Position numbers and translations under genes: made by a program. A stretch of DNA of 64,000 bases from Planctomycetota bacterium. GTDB lineage: Bacteria > Planctomycetota > Planctomycetia > Pirellulales > Pirellulaceae. The stretch spans positions 372,001-436,000 of the forward strand of contig CAUJHS010000022.1 of assembly GCA_963204915.1 (NCBI GenBank), written 5' to 3'. Below are positions 42,822-51,763 of this stretch, one piece after another. The stretch's first letter is position 1. Each line of letters starts with the position of its first letter. The notes under the pieces were generated by a model, which had not been told where the DNA came from, made no database searches, and was given only the letters and a program-made list of their open reading frames with translations.

Positions 42822-44468
42822 ATGCCGCGCGTGATTGTGCTTGACCCCATCGCCCAAGAGGGCCTGGACTTGTTGGAAAAGGCCCCCAGCATCGACTATG
42901 AGGTGCTCACGGGCTTAAAGGGCGACGCGCTCCGCGAAGCGCTCAGCCAATTCGACGGCGCCATTCTTCGCAGCGGAGTGAAAATCACGGCGGAGTCGCT
43001 GGAAGGCAATCGCCGCCTCAAGGCGATCGTGCGTGCCGGCGTGGGAACCGACAATATCGACAAAACCGCCGCCACGCGCCTCGGCATCGTGGTGATGAAT
43101 ACGCCCGCGGGGAACACCGTCAGCACCGCCGAACATAGCTTCGCGCTCATGCTCGCGTTGTCACGCTGCGTGGCGCCGGCGCATCAAAGCCTGATGCAGG
43201 GCAAATGGGACCGCAAGTCGTACATGGGCGCCCAACTGGCGGGCAAAACGCTTGGCATTGTGGGGCTAGGGCGCATCGGGCAAGAAATGGCCAAGCGAGC
43301 CAAGGCCTTCGAAATGCGCGTGATTGGCTACGATCCTTTCCTTTCGGCCGAGCGGGCCGACGAACTCGGCGTTGAGTTGGTCGAAAAAGTTCGCGACATG
43401 CTGCCGCATGTGGATTATCTCACCGTCCACACGCCGCTCACGAATGAAACGAAAGGGCTGATCGGGCGGGACGAACTGGATTTGCTCAAACCGGGCGCGC
43501 GTTTAATCAACTGCGCCCGCGGCGGCATTTATGACGAAGCCGCCCTGGTCGAGGGTTTGAAAAACGGCAAGCTCGGCGGCGTGGCGCTCGATGTGTACGA
43601 AGAAGAAGACACGTGGGCCAGCAACAAAAAGGCGGAACATCCGCTGTTTGGACTTCCTAACGTGTTGTGCACGCCGCACTTGGGCGCCAGCACCGAGGAA
43701 GCCCAAACTCAAGTCGCTGTGGAAGGGGTGCATCTGCTCATCAATTATTTGACGACGGGCGAAATCCGCCACGCCGTCAACATGGCCGCGGTGGACGCCA
43801 AAACGCTCGCCTCGATGCGCGGCTACTTGGATGTGGCGCATCGGTTGGGCTTGCTGCTCGGTCAATGGCGCAGCGGCGCCGTGGCGGAGTGCAGCCTGCG
43901 TTACCGCGGCGAAGTGGCCGCCAAAGACACGAAGTTACTGACCGCCGCATTTTGCGCGGGGCTTTTGGAGAAGGCGCTTGATGAGGAAGTGAACATCGTC
44001 AACGCCGAGGTCTTGCTGCGCGAGCGCGGCATCCGATTGACGGCCCAGTCCGACGCCCAGATGGGCGCCTTCAGCTCGTCGATCTCGGTCCACACGACCG
44101 ACTCCAACGGCGAAACGCACGCCGTGGGCGGTACGCTGTTCGGCAACAACATGCCGCGACTCATTCGCGTCGATGACTACCGCCTGGAAACGTACCTCGA
44201 CGGCATCTTGCTGTTCTTCACGCATGAGGACGTGCCGGGCATTATCGGCGGCGTGGGCACCATTTTCGGCCGACACCAGGTGAACATCGCGCAGATGTCG
44301 GTCGGCCGGGCGCAGGACCGACCCGGCGGCCCCGCGATTGGCGTGTTGAATCTCGACAGCCAGCCGCCGCAAAAAGCGATCGACGAAGTGCTGGCCCATC
44401 CCTCGATTCACAGCGTCAAAGTGATCGAGCTTCCGCCCGCGGGCCAACTCCCGCCCTGGCTCAGTTAG
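42822..44468 (+). CDS. serA: D-3-phosphoglycerate dehydrogenase, long form
   Basis: SerA oxidises 3-phosphoglycerate with NAD+ at the entrance to serine synthesis. At 548 residues it is the long form: catalytic and NAD domains (about 1-315; TLGIVGLGRIGQEMAKRA is the Rossmann glycine loop, NCARGGIYDEAAL the active-site Arg region, CTPHLGAST the catalytic His), an intervening ASB domain (about 320-450), and a C-terminal ACT domain (about 475-548; LLFFTHEDVPGIIGGVGTIF) that in other bacteria senses serine for feedback inhibition. The ATG at 42822 gives MPRVIVLDPIAQEGLDLL. It is the partner of serC upstream and is followed by a repeat-rich spacer. Confidence 0.97.
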   Translation: MPRVIVLDPIAQEGLDLLEKAPSIDYEVLTGLKGDALREALSQFDGAILRSGVKITAESLEGNRRLKAIVRAGVGTDNIDKTAATRLGIVVMNTPAGNTVSTAEHSFALMLALSRCVAPAHQSLMQGKWDRKSYMGAQLAGKTLGIVGLGRIGQEMAKRAKAFEMRVIGYDPFLSAERADELGVELVEKVRDMLPHVDYLTVHTPLTNETKGLIGRDELDLLKPGARLINCARGGIYDEAALVEGLKNGKLGGVALDVYEEEDTWASNKKAEHPLFGLPNVLCTPHLGASTEEAQTQVAVEGVHLLINYLTTGEIRHAVNMAAVDAKTLASMRGYLDVAHRLGLLLGQWRSGAVAECSLRYRGEVAAKDTKLLTAAFCAGLLEKALDEEVNIVNAEVLLRERGIRLTAQSDAQMGAFSSSISVHTTDSNGETHAVGGTLFGNNMPRLIRVDDYRLETYLDGILLFFTHEDVPGIIGGVGTIFGRHQVNIAQMSVGRAQDRPGGPAIGVLNLDSQPPQKAIDEVLAHPSIHSVKVIELPPAGQLPPWLS

Positions 44469-44516
44469 AAACGCATCCTCTCACGTTTGCTTCACGAAGC
44501 AAATAAAGTCGTTGTT

Positions 44517-44637
44517 TAACCGCTTCCCAGCGGGAAGCGCGGCGCCAACACGTAAAAGCGTGGCGCCAACGCGCTTCCCCGACCCGCTACTTGCGCTGCG
44601 GGCAACACTGCCTGTGCCCCGAAGCGGTTAGCCGGAA
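44517..44637. repeat. Compound palindromic repeat after serA
   Basis: TAACCGCTT (44517-44525) and AAGCGGTTA (44622-44630) form an outer inverted repeat. Inside are a perfect CGCTTCCC-AGC-GGGAAGCG hairpin (44521-44539) and paired GGCGCCAAC copies. The right end AAGCGGTTAGCCGG is shared, in reverse complement, with the hairpin after lysA at 20158-20195. Probably a dispersed repeat acting as terminator. Confidence 0.6.
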
Positions 44638-44731
44638 GATGGCGGAATCACGCTGCCGGCGTCCCAGGCGCGGTGTACACTAAGAAGCGCATCAACAGGC
44701 TCGGTTCGGGTCGTCTTACCGGAGTGGCGCC

Positions 44732-45814
44732 ATGCGACGTGTCTTCTCTTGGACAGGTTTGATTTTTGTCCTGCTGTTCGCCGCTCGCGGACTGGCTCAA
44801 CCGGCGGCAGAGCGAAGCTCAGCGACCGATGAGCAACTGAAGCGGCTTCTGGAGCGGTTCCCCCAGGCCGATCTCAACCGCGACGGCGTGCTGACGCAGC
44901 GCGAGGCCCGCACCTACCGCGAGCAGTTGCAAACGCAACGCAAACAGCCGCCAGCGGTCGAACGGCCACAACCGACCGAAGCGGACGTGAAGTACGGTCC
45001 GCACGATCGCCACGTACTGGACTTTTGGAAAGCGAAGTCCGATCAGCCGACGCCCGTCATCGTCTTCATTCATGGAGGCGGCTTCGTGGGAGGGAGCAAG
45101 AACGGCGTTTCCGCGGCGCTCCTCAAGAAGTGCTTGGACGAGGAAATCTCGGTTGCGTCGATCCATTACCGCTTTGTCACGACGGACCCCTTCCCCGCAC
45201 CGCAGCATGATGGGGCTCGGGCGATTCAGTTCCTGCGGCACCAAGCGAAGGACTGGAACATCGACCCCGAACGCATGGCGGCCTATGGCGGCTCGGCGGG
45301 GGCGGGAATTTCTCTGTGGCTGGCTTTTCATAATGATCTGGCCGATCCGCAAAGCGATGATCCGGTGCTGCGGCAGTCCAGCCGCGTGGCGGCGGTTGGG
45401 TCTTTCGGCGGACAAACGAGCTACGATCCGCACGTGATCGAGGCGTGGATCGGCGGCCGGGCGAACGAGCATCCCTCCGTGTTCAAGTGCTACGGCGTGC
45501 GGACCCTGGAGGAATTGAACGATCCGAAACTCCAACCGCTATATGACGAAGTTTCGGCCATCAAGCATCTCACGGCTGATGATCCGCCAGTTTATTTGGC
45601 GTACAACGAGCCAGATCGTCCGTTACCCGAGAACGCCGGCCCAGGGCAAGGCATTCATCATCCGGCGTTCGCCCATCATTTGATCGCCGAGTTAAAGAAG
45701 CACGACATTCCGTACCTTTACCGGCACGCCAGCGAGTTCCGGGGCGACGCGCACCTGGATATGTTGGAGTTCTTCAAGAAGTACCTTGTCCCCCACGAGG
45801 CTCCGGCGCCGTAG
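44732..45814 (+). CDS. Exported alpha/beta-hydrolase with an EF-hand segment
   Basis: The 360-residue product has a signal peptide (LIFVLLFAARGLAQ) and then a calcium-binding EF-hand-like loop ADLNRDGVLTQRE (about residues 46-58), common in planctomycete exported enzymes. The rest is a HSL/carboxylesterase-type alpha/beta hydrolase: oxyanion motif VFIHGGGFVGG, nucleophile elbow YGGSAGAGISL (catalytic Ser), a later catalytic Asp region and the His in FRGDAHLDM. Substrate is unknown; ester of a sugar or short acyl compound is a guess. It is monocistronic and its 3' end overlaps the convergent small gene by 41 bases. Confidence 0.88.
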   Translation: MRRVFSWTGLIFVLLFAARGLAQPAAERSSATDEQLKRLLERFPQADLNRDGVLTQREARTYREQLQTQRKQPPAVERPQPTEADVKYGPHDRHVLDFWKAKSDQPTPVIVFIHGGGFVGGSKNGVSAALLKKCLDEEISVASIHYRFVTTDPFPAPQHDGARAIQFLRHQAKDWNIDPERMAAYGGSAGAGISLWLAFHNDLADPQSDDPVLRQSSRVAAVGSFGGQTSYDPHVIEAWIGGRANEHPSVFKCYGVRTLEELNDPKLQPLYDEVSAIKHLTADDPPVYLAYNEPDRPLPENAGPGQGIHHPAFAHHLIAELKKHDIPYLYRHASEFRGDAHLDMLEFFKKYLVPHEAPAP

Positions 45815-46124
45815 CGTGAGGAACGTGGCCGCGAAGCTTACGTCGCCAGCGTCGCCACGCAAGATCGGTCATCGCGATGAGGGACAAAACCACAAATAGC
45901 CCCGCAATCGTGTACTTCTGGCCGAACGCTTGCACGCAAAGTCCGACGAGCACCACGTAAACAAACATCAGCGCCGTGCCGAACACCCCCGCCGCCAAGC
46001 CACCAAGGACAGCGTAAACAATCCGAGATATCCACGAGCGACGTGGTTGGAAATCCGGATTTCGGCAGATCTCCGCCGCGGGCGGTTCATAAGGATTGGG
46101 CGACGCGGCGGTGTTTCCAGGCAT
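45774..46124 (-). CDS. Small membrane protein of unknown function
   Basis: The 116-residue product starts with a Pro/Asn-rich soluble segment (NTAASPNPYEPPAAE), a motif seen at the start of many small planctomycete membrane proteins, and then has two hydrophobic helices, IVYAVLGGLAAGVFGTALMF and, after a short polar gap, TIAGLFVVLSLIAM. The C-terminus is basic. The ATG at 46124 was chosen to place this NPYEPP segment near the start; the longer frame to 46256 adds unrelated residues. It is antisense to the end of the esterase gene and overlaps it by 41 bases. No function can be assigned. Confidence 0.65.
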   Translation of the reverse strand: MPGNTAASPNPYEPPAAEICRNPDFQPRRSWISRIVYAVLGGLAAGVFGTALMFVYVVLVGLCVQAFGQKYTIAGLFVVLSLIAMTDLAWRRWRRKLRGHVPHATAPEPRGGQGTS

Positions 46125-46279
46125 GGGGCGCGACGCACCCTCGTGAAAAGGCGGATTCCGATATTCGATCGGCCCGAAGGGGAGAAAGCGAGCGTGTGAG
46201 ACTGGGCGTGTGTATTTTCGCCGTGGCTCATGTGCATGGCAAGCTATTTCCGGCAATGCAGCGCGGCTACACTAAATGC

Positions 46280-47032
46280 ATGGCATCGGAACGGGCTTCT
46301 ATTTCGTCAGAACCTCCTCGCCGGGCGAACTTCGCCACCACGCGCTGGAGCATGGTGCTGGCCGCGGGGCAGCGTAGTTCGCCCGAGTCGAAGTCGGCGC
46401 TGGCGGCATTATGCGAAGCGTATTGGCCTCCGCTGTATGCGTTTCTGCGACGCAAGGGCTATTCTCCGGCCGACGCTCAGGATCTGACGCAAGGCTTTTT
46501 CACGCTCTTGCTGGAGCGCAACGATATGGCCGCGGTGCGGCGCGAGCGGGGGAAGTTTCGCTCGTTTCTGATCGCTTCGCTCCAACACTTTTTGGCCAAC
46601 GAGCACGACCGCCGCACGGCGCAAAAACGCGGCGGAGACCGCAAGCCGCTGTCACTCGACTTTGACGCGGCCGAACGCGGTTACGCCATTCAAGCCTCCG
46701 ACCAACGCTCGCCGGAAGACGCCTTCGCCCGACAGTGGGCCCTAACACTGCTCGACCGAGTGCAAACGCTCTTGCGCCAGGAGCAAGAGGCCCAAGGCAA
46801 GGCCGAGCAATGGGAGCGGCTCGGGCCCTACCTGACCGGCGAGCAGCGCGCCGCGCCGTATACCGAAACGGCCGCGGCGCTGGGCTTGAGCGAGGGCGCC
46901 GTCAAAACCGCCGTACATCGCCTGCGCCGGCGTTTTGGCGAACTGCTACGGCAGGAAATCGCCCAGACCGTGAGCGAGTCATCCTCGGTGGACCAAGAAA
47001 TCGGCGAATTATTCGAAGCCTTACGGCGGTAA
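46280..47032 (+). CDS. Sigma-70 family (ECF-like) RNA polymerase sigma factor
   Basis: The 250-residue protein is a planctomycete-type alternative sigma factor. It begins with FATTRWSMVLAAG, then region 2 helices (ALCEAYWPPLYAFLRRKGYS, DAQDLTQGFFTLLLERN) that contact core polymerase and the -10, and region 4 with a helix-turn-helix near ETAAALGLSEGAVKTAVHRL that reads the -35. The insert between regions (DRRTAQKRGGDRKPLSL) is basic. The ATG at 46280 was chosen as it starts just before the conserved block. A membrane Ser/Thr kinase gene follows 241 bases downstream on the same strand, matching a recurrent planctomycete sigma/kinase pairing. Confidence 0.92.
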   Translation: MASERASISSEPPRRANFATTRWSMVLAAGQRSSPESKSALAALCEAYWPPLYAFLRRKGYSPADAQDLTQGFFTLLLERNDMAAVRRERGKFRSFLIASLQHFLANEHDRRTAQKRGGDRKPLSLDFDAAERGYAIQASDQRSPEDAFARQWALTLLDRVQTLLRQEQEAQGKAEQWERLGPYLTGEQRAAPYTETAAALGLSEGAVKTAVHRLRRRFGELLRQEIAQTVSESSSVDQEIGELFEALRR

Positions 47033-47077
47033 TACCGCCGGTCGCGCGTTGACATCCCGCCCGCAGGCGTTCTGTTC

Positions 47078-47109
47078 GTTGAACCGCTCCCCGCGGGGAG
47101 CGGTTCAAC
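47078..47109. terminator. Perfect 32-bp palindrome after the sigma gene
   Basis: GTTGAACCGCTCCCCG followed immediately by its exact reverse complement. With no loop bases it would form a very stable cruciform or RNA hairpin. It lies 46 bases past the sigma stop; no T-run follows. It may separate the sigma gene from the kinase gene transcriptionally or serve as a protein-binding site. Confidence 0.6.
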
Positions 47110-47218
47110 ATTGAGGAGGACCGCAGGTCGGCTCATGCGAGACTCCAACGCGAGCCTTCCACCATACTGCGAAAAAAATTTTCCACCGAGCGAGTTTTTC
47201 TTGTAACCTTGGGATTCG

Positions 47219-47246
47219 TTTGCTTCTTTAGCTAAAAGGAAGCAAA
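47219..47246 (+). promoter_or_regulatory. Leader hairpin before the kinase gene
   Basis: TTTGCTTC pairs with GAAGCAAA around an inner TTTAGCTAAA palindrome, giving a bulged hairpin that ends 14 bases before the GGAGGG ribosome site of the kinase. It could modulate translation; this is inference. Confidence 0.35.
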
Positions 47247-47273
47247 TGTTTGCGGTTCTGGGAGGGCTTGGTC

Positions 47274-49976
47274 ATGGCGGAAGAAAACACGTGTCCCGAA
47301 TGTGGCGCCCTCTTGCCAGCCAGCGCGCCGCACGCCCCGTGCGCCGCGTGTTTGATGAAGCTCGGGCTGCAAAGTTGGACGGCGCGGCAAGAAGAGCCGC
47401 AACCGCCGGAGGAGGGTCATCCACCGGAAAGGACGCGCACTGCCGCGAAGCTACACGCCTTCACGGCGCCGACACCGGCCGAATTGGCGCCGCATTTCCC
47501 CCAGTTGGAAATCATCGAACTGCGCGGCCAAGGCGGGATGGGGGCAGTTTACAAAGCGCGGCAAAAGAGCCTCGATCGGCTGGTCGCGCTCAAGATCATC
47601 CATCCGGAAGCGGCCGAGGATCCCGGCTTCGCCAGCCGCTTCGCTCGCGAGGCCAAGGCCCTGGCGCGGCTCAATCATCCGCACATTGTGGGCATTCACG
47701 ACTTTGGCCAGGCCGGCGACATGTACTACCTGCTGATGGAGTACGTCGACGGCGTCGACCTGCGGGCCTTGATTGCCGACGGCGCGATGCGCCCCGCCGA
47801 GGCCCTGGCGCTTGTACCGCAGATTTGCGATGCGCTGCAATTCGCCCATGAAGAAGGCATCGTGCATCGCGACATCAAGCCCGAGAACATCCTGGTCGAC
47901 AAGCGCGGTCGGGTGAAGATCGCCGACTTTGGCCTGGCCAAAATGCTGCGGCTTTCCGCCGGAGACTTTACGCTCACGCATACGCGGCATGTGGTGGGCA
48001 CCTTTCATTACATGGCGCCCGAACAGTTTGAACGCCCCAACGAGATCGACCATCGTGTGGACATTTACGCCTTGGGGGTGGTGTTTTACGAAATGCTGAC
48101 AGGGCTTTTGCCCGTGGGACGGTTCGACCTGCCGTCGCAGCGCTGCGCGGTCGATGCCCGGTTGGATGAAGTGGTGCTCAAAGCGCTGGAGCGCGAACCC
48201 GACCGGCGTTATCAGCACGCCAGTGATGTCAAGACCGACGTGCAATCGTTCTCAGCCGTTCCCAGCCAAGCGGCCGCCGCGGCGCCCGTTCAGGCCATTC
48301 CCGGAAAACAACCGCCTATTCAAGGCGTGGACGAGGCCGAACTGGAATCCGTAAGGGACGACCTGGCCATGCCCGCCGTGGGGTTGATGGTGTACGGCGG
48401 GTTGCTCGTAACGGCGGCGGTCGGTGGGTTCGTGGCCTTTTTCGTGGCGGAAGTTTTTGAGAACGCCTTCCTTGGGAATAACGAACTCGCATCGCTCGTC
48501 GCTTTGTGTTTGGTGGGGGGAGTGCTAGGAGGGCTCATTCTTGCCGCCGGAATGAGAATGCGCCGCTTGGAGAATTACGACTTTGTGCTTGCGGGAGTCA
48601 TCATTACGCTTTGCACATTCTTCACACCGTTTACGGTGATCTTTGCTGTCCTTCTGGGTGTTACCTCGCTACGACTACTCAAGGATCCGCGGGTGAAGCG
48701 CGCCTTTGCCCTGCGGCGTTCTCTGGCGCAGCAAGACCCCGACGCGGTGGCTCAGCGACAGATCGCCCGAACGGTCGCAACACCGGCCTGGGGACTGATC
48801 GTGCTGGGGAGCGTGAACCTGATTTATCCGCTAGTGCTGGTGATGTTGGTTTCGGAATTGGATCGTGACGATCCGCCGGTGTTGATGTTGCTGCTGAGCC
48901 TGCCGGCAGGGGCGGTCATTCTGTGGGGCGGTCTGGCGATGCGACGCTTTGCTATGTACGGAGCGACCATGACTGCGGCGATCGTGGCGATGCTTCCCAT
49001 TAGCCCGTTATGGTTTCTATCGCTCCCCTTCGGATGGATGGCGGTCCGCGCACTGCGCAAACCGCGCGTCTTAGCGCAATTCGCACAAGCTGCCGAAACC
49101 GACGAACCGCCCGGAGACGCTTCGCAGAAGCCCGATGACGCCGTACCGCCGTCGCTTGCCTCGGATGCGCAAGGCTCCGCTCCCGATAACATTCAACTGA
49201 TGTTGCGGCCGTTGGCAACGGTGCTGAGCGTCGCGGGCACGCTCTCGCTCGTGTTTGGCATATTGGGGTTGATTGCCGGCTTCCTCGCGGTCCGGCATAG
49301 CGCCACAGCGTTTGTGATGGTCTTCGCGGTGGTCCATGCGATTCTGGCGGTCTTGACGGCGCCAGTGATCCTGCTGGGCTCGACCAAAATCTGGCGGTGC
49401 GAGTCGCGGGGGTTGGCGCTCACCGCCGCCGTCGTCGGGATGCTGCCACTCAACGTGACTTGGTTATTCAGTTTTCCCGCGGGCGTCTGGGCGTTGATCG
49501 TGCTGAACCGGCGCGATGTCGAGCAGGCGTTCCAAGAGCGCAGCCACAAGATTGACCCGTTCGAAATGCAACACGCCCTGGGAAAGGCGGCTTGGCTGTT
49601 GAAAGCCACGGCCTTGGCGCACGTGCTCACGGCGCTGGCATGGTGGGCGACGTATGTGTTTAATTCGCCCCAGCCGACCGAGTGGTTCATCGTGACGACG
49701 TTCGTCTCGGCCATGAGCGCGGTGTTGATCCTCACGGCGGCGGTCCTGGTCGCGGGCGCCAATCACATGCAGCGCGGCGAGTCGCTGGCGTGGTCGCGCG
49801 CGGCCAGCCTGGCGGCCTTGCTGCCGGTGTCGCCCGGCGTGCTGATCGGTCTGCCCGCCGGGTTGTTCGCCTTGTCGCTTCTGACGCGCCCAGGCGCCAG
49901 CCAATGGTTTGCGACGCCTCAAGCGAAGCCAATTCCAGGGGAAGCGGTCGCCATGCATGGCATGGAACATGAATAG
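47274..49976 (+). CDS. Membrane Ser/Thr protein kinase with N-terminal zinc ribbon
   Basis: The 900-residue product starts with a small Cys-rich ribbon (CPECGALLP ... CAACL, about residues 6-27). Residues about 75-335 form a complete Hanks-type kinase: GQGGMGAVYKAR glycine loop, VALKII lysine, HRDIKPENIL catalytic loop, DFGLAKML, GTFHYMAPEQF. After about 380 the protein has about ten hydrophobic helices in three similar blocks (for example LMVYGGLLVTAAVGGFVAFF, LIVLGSVNLIYPLVLVMLV), so the kinase is anchored by a large membrane domain of unknown function that may sense a signal. The ATG at 47274 follows GGAGGG. It probably works with the sigma factor upstream. A bidirectional terminator follows. 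Confidence 0.92.
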   Translation: MAEENTCPECGALLPASAPHAPCAACLMKLGLQSWTARQEEPQPPEEGHPPERTRTAAKLHAFTAPTPAELAPHFPQLEIIELRGQGGMGAVYKARQKSLDRLVALKIIHPEAAEDPGFASRFAREAKALARLNHPHIVGIHDFGQAGDMYYLLMEYVDGVDLRALIADGAMRPAEALALVPQICDALQFAHEEGIVHRDIKPENILVDKRGRVKIADFGLAKMLRLSAGDFTLTHTRHVVGTFHYMAPEQFERPNEIDHRVDIYALGVVFYEMLTGLLPVGRFDLPSQRCAVDARLDEVVLKALEREPDRRYQHASDVKTDVQSFSAVPSQAAAAAPVQAIPGKQPPIQGVDEAELESVRDDLAMPAVGLMVYGGLLVTAAVGGFVAFFVAEVFENAFLGNNELASLVALCLVGGVLGGLILAAGMRMRRLENYDFVLAGVIITLCTFFTPFTVIFAVLLGVTSLRLLKDPRVKRAFALRRSLAQQDPDAVAQRQIARTVATPAWGLIVLGSVNLIYPLVLVMLVSELDRDDPPVLMLLLSLPAGAVILWGGLAMRRFAMYGATMTAAIVAMLPISPLWFLSLPFGWMAVRALRKPRVLAQFAQAAETDEPPGDASQKPDDAVPPSLASDAQGSAPDNIQLMLRPLATVLSVAGTLSLVFGILGLIAGFLAVRHSATAFVMVFAVVHAILAVLTAPVILLGSTKIWRCESRGLALTAAVVGMLPLNVTWLFSFPAGVWALIVLNRRDVEQAFQERSHKIDPFEMQHALGKAAWLLKATALAHVLTALAWWATYVFNSPQPTEWFIVTTFVSAMSAVLILTAAVLVAGANHMQRGESLAWSRAASLAALLPVSPGVLIGLPAGLFALSLLTRPGASQWFATPQAKPIPGEAVAMHGMEHE

Positions 49977-49988
49977 CCGCCCCGGAGC

Positions 49989-50015
49989 GAAGAAGCGTCA
50001 GCGCGACGCTTCTTC
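49989..50015. terminator. Bidirectional terminator between kinase and sialate esterase genes
   Basis: An 11-bp perfect stem, GAAGAAGCGTC (49989-49999) and its complement (50005-50015), has loop AGCGC. It sits between two convergent genes and ends 32 bases from the esterase stop. Confidence 0.8.
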
Positions 50016-50047
50016 ACTCTCGGCTCCAAGGACGACTTTCGCGCGGT

Positions 50048-51469
50048 TTACCGCCGGCCCTTGGTTAACAATTCAAAGCGGTCGGTGCGGAAGGGGGAAG
50101 CCGGCAAGCCTTCCTTGTTGGCCAGGTTCGGCTCGGCGTCATCGCGCCAGGCGTAGCGCACCGCCACGGGGTTCTTCACTTGCTCACTGGAGACGACAAC
50201 CGTCTCACCGTCGATCACGGCCTGAGCGGGAACGAACTCGCCGTCTTCCGCAGCGATGGTGAAGTCGCTGGGGGCTTTGCCGTCGCGCGTGGTCAAACCG
50301 CCGCCCACGTGCGTGAAGTGAACGCGAATTTTGTCCCCTTCGACCACGGCCTTTTCGAAGATCGGGCCGGAGAACACCACATCGTCTTTGCCGTACGTGT
50401 TGGCCAAGGCCCACAACGCCAGCCGGCGGCCAACTTCCTGTTTATTCTTGGGGTGAATGTCCTTCACATTGCCGATGTCGGTGGTCACGGCCACGCCGGT
50501 ATGAGGCAGTTGTAGGGCGGCCATCTGGGCTTCGCGCAGCTCGGCCATTTCGCGCGGGTCGAGGTTGCCGTACCGGAATGGGGCCAGTTGCACAAACGCG
50601 AAGGCGAAGTCGCCTTGCCCCCAATTCTTGCGCCAGTCTTGGATCATCGCGGGGAACAGCTTGGCGTATTGCTCGGCGCGCGACACATTCGATTCGCCTT
50701 GGTACCAGATCGCCCCGCGAATGGCGAAGGGCACGATCGGCGCAAGCATGCCGTTCCACAAGACCGAGGCTTGATTGGGATTCTGCGGATTGAAATTCGC
50801 AGCGCGTTTGAGAATTTCGGCGTAGTCGGCGTCGGACTCCAGCGTCGGACGGCTCGTCCAGGCTTCGGCAATGGTGCCGCCCCACGAGCTATTGATCAGC
50901 CCCACAGGCACGCCAAGTTCCTGTTGCAGTTTGCGGCCAAAGAAATAACCAACCGCCGAGAACCCGGCGACGGTCTCTGGAGAACAAGCTTGCCACTGCC
51001 CTTGCACGTCGGCTTGCGGCTGATCGGCCACCTTGCGCGTGACCTGGAACAACCGAATTTGCGGATGATTCGCCGCGGCGATTTCTTCTTGCGGGTTGTC
51101 GGACTGACTGACCGCCCACTGCATGTTCGACTGACCCGAACAAACCCAGACTTCCCCCACGAGCACGTCTTTAAGCAGGATCTCATTGTTGCCCTTGACG
51201 CTCACCTGGTGCGGTCCGCCAGCTTCCAGCGCAGGCAGTTCGATCAGCCATTTGCCATCTTCATTGGCTTTGGCCGAGGCTTTGCTCTTGCCCACCGTGA
51301 CGGTCACTTCTTCGCCCGCATCGGCGGTTCCCCAAAACTTCAGCTTCGTTTGCTGTTGAAGCACCATGTGATCGCCAAACACGGCGGGAAGTTTCACATC
51401 GGCCCGGACAGACGCCGCAGCCAACGCGGCAAGACCGGCGGCTAACACGCAAGAACGCAACACGCGCAT
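50048..51469 (-). CDS. Exported sialate O-acetylesterase
   Basis: The enzyme family removes acetyl groups from O-acetylated sialic acids or related sugars. The 473-residue product has a signal peptide (SCVLAAGLAALAAASVRADV), the family start LPAVFGDHMVLQQQ, an N-terminal beta domain, the SGNH nucleophile motif VCSGQSNMQWAVS, the oxyanion Gly in SSWGGTIAEAW, Asn in IWYQGESN and the C-terminal Asp/His region around DIGNVKDIHPKNKQEVGRR. Such enzymes are abundant in planctomycetes that degrade algal or mucus polysaccharides. The ATG at 51469 follows GGAGAA; the longer frame to 51646 adds no family sequence. It is monocistronic. Confidence 0.93.
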   Translation of the reverse strand: MRVLRSCVLAAGLAALAAASVRADVKLPAVFGDHMVLQQQTKLKFWGTADAGEEVTVTVGKSKASAKANEDGKWLIELPALEAGGPHQVSVKGNNEILLKDVLVGEVWVCSGQSNMQWAVSQSDNPQEEIAAANHPQIRLFQVTRKVADQPQADVQGQWQACSPETVAGFSAVGYFFGRKLQQELGVPVGLINSSWGGTIAEAWTSRPTLESDADYAEILKRAANFNPQNPNQASVLWNGMLAPIVPFAIRGAIWYQGESNVSRAEQYAKLFPAMIQDWRKNWGQGDFAFAFVQLAPFRYGNLDPREMAELREAQMAALQLPHTGVAVTTDIGNVKDIHPKNKQEVGRRLALWALANTYGKDDVVFSGPIFEKAVVEGDKIRVHFTHVGGGLTTRDGKAPSDFTIAAEDGEFVPAQAVIDGETVVVSSEQVKNPVAVRYAWRDDAEPNLANKEGLPASPFRTDRFELLTKGRR

Positions 51470-51690
51470 ACGAGAATTCTCCAACACAGGTAGGACAGGA
51501 AGGCAGGAAGGAGCGCCAATTCGCGGACCAACCGCGACGCCCGCCAGATTGTAATGGCCTTGCGGCGTCACCGCTACAAGGCGCAAGGCATGCGCCGTGC
51601 GAAAGGGCATTGCACGACGAGAATTGGCGAGTAACTTTTGCCGCAAACCCAGGCGATACCGGTCTGCGATGGAGCGGCGCCCCCAAACGA

Positions 51691-51721
51691 CAACAGGACG
51701 ACCAGAAAGGCCGTCCTGTTG
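51691..51721 (-). terminator. Terminator of the TPR gene at 51764
   Basis: CAACAGGACG (51691-51700) pairs with CGTCCTGTTG (51712-51721), with an inner CC/GG pairing across the 11-nt loop. It lies 43 bases beyond the stop on the minus strand and is followed there by GTCGTTTG. The rest of the 294-bp gap to 51470 holds nothing recognisable. Confidence 0.7.
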
Positions 51722-51763
51722 GAAGTTGTTAGCAGATAGAAGCGTTTTGACTTGTAAAAGAAG

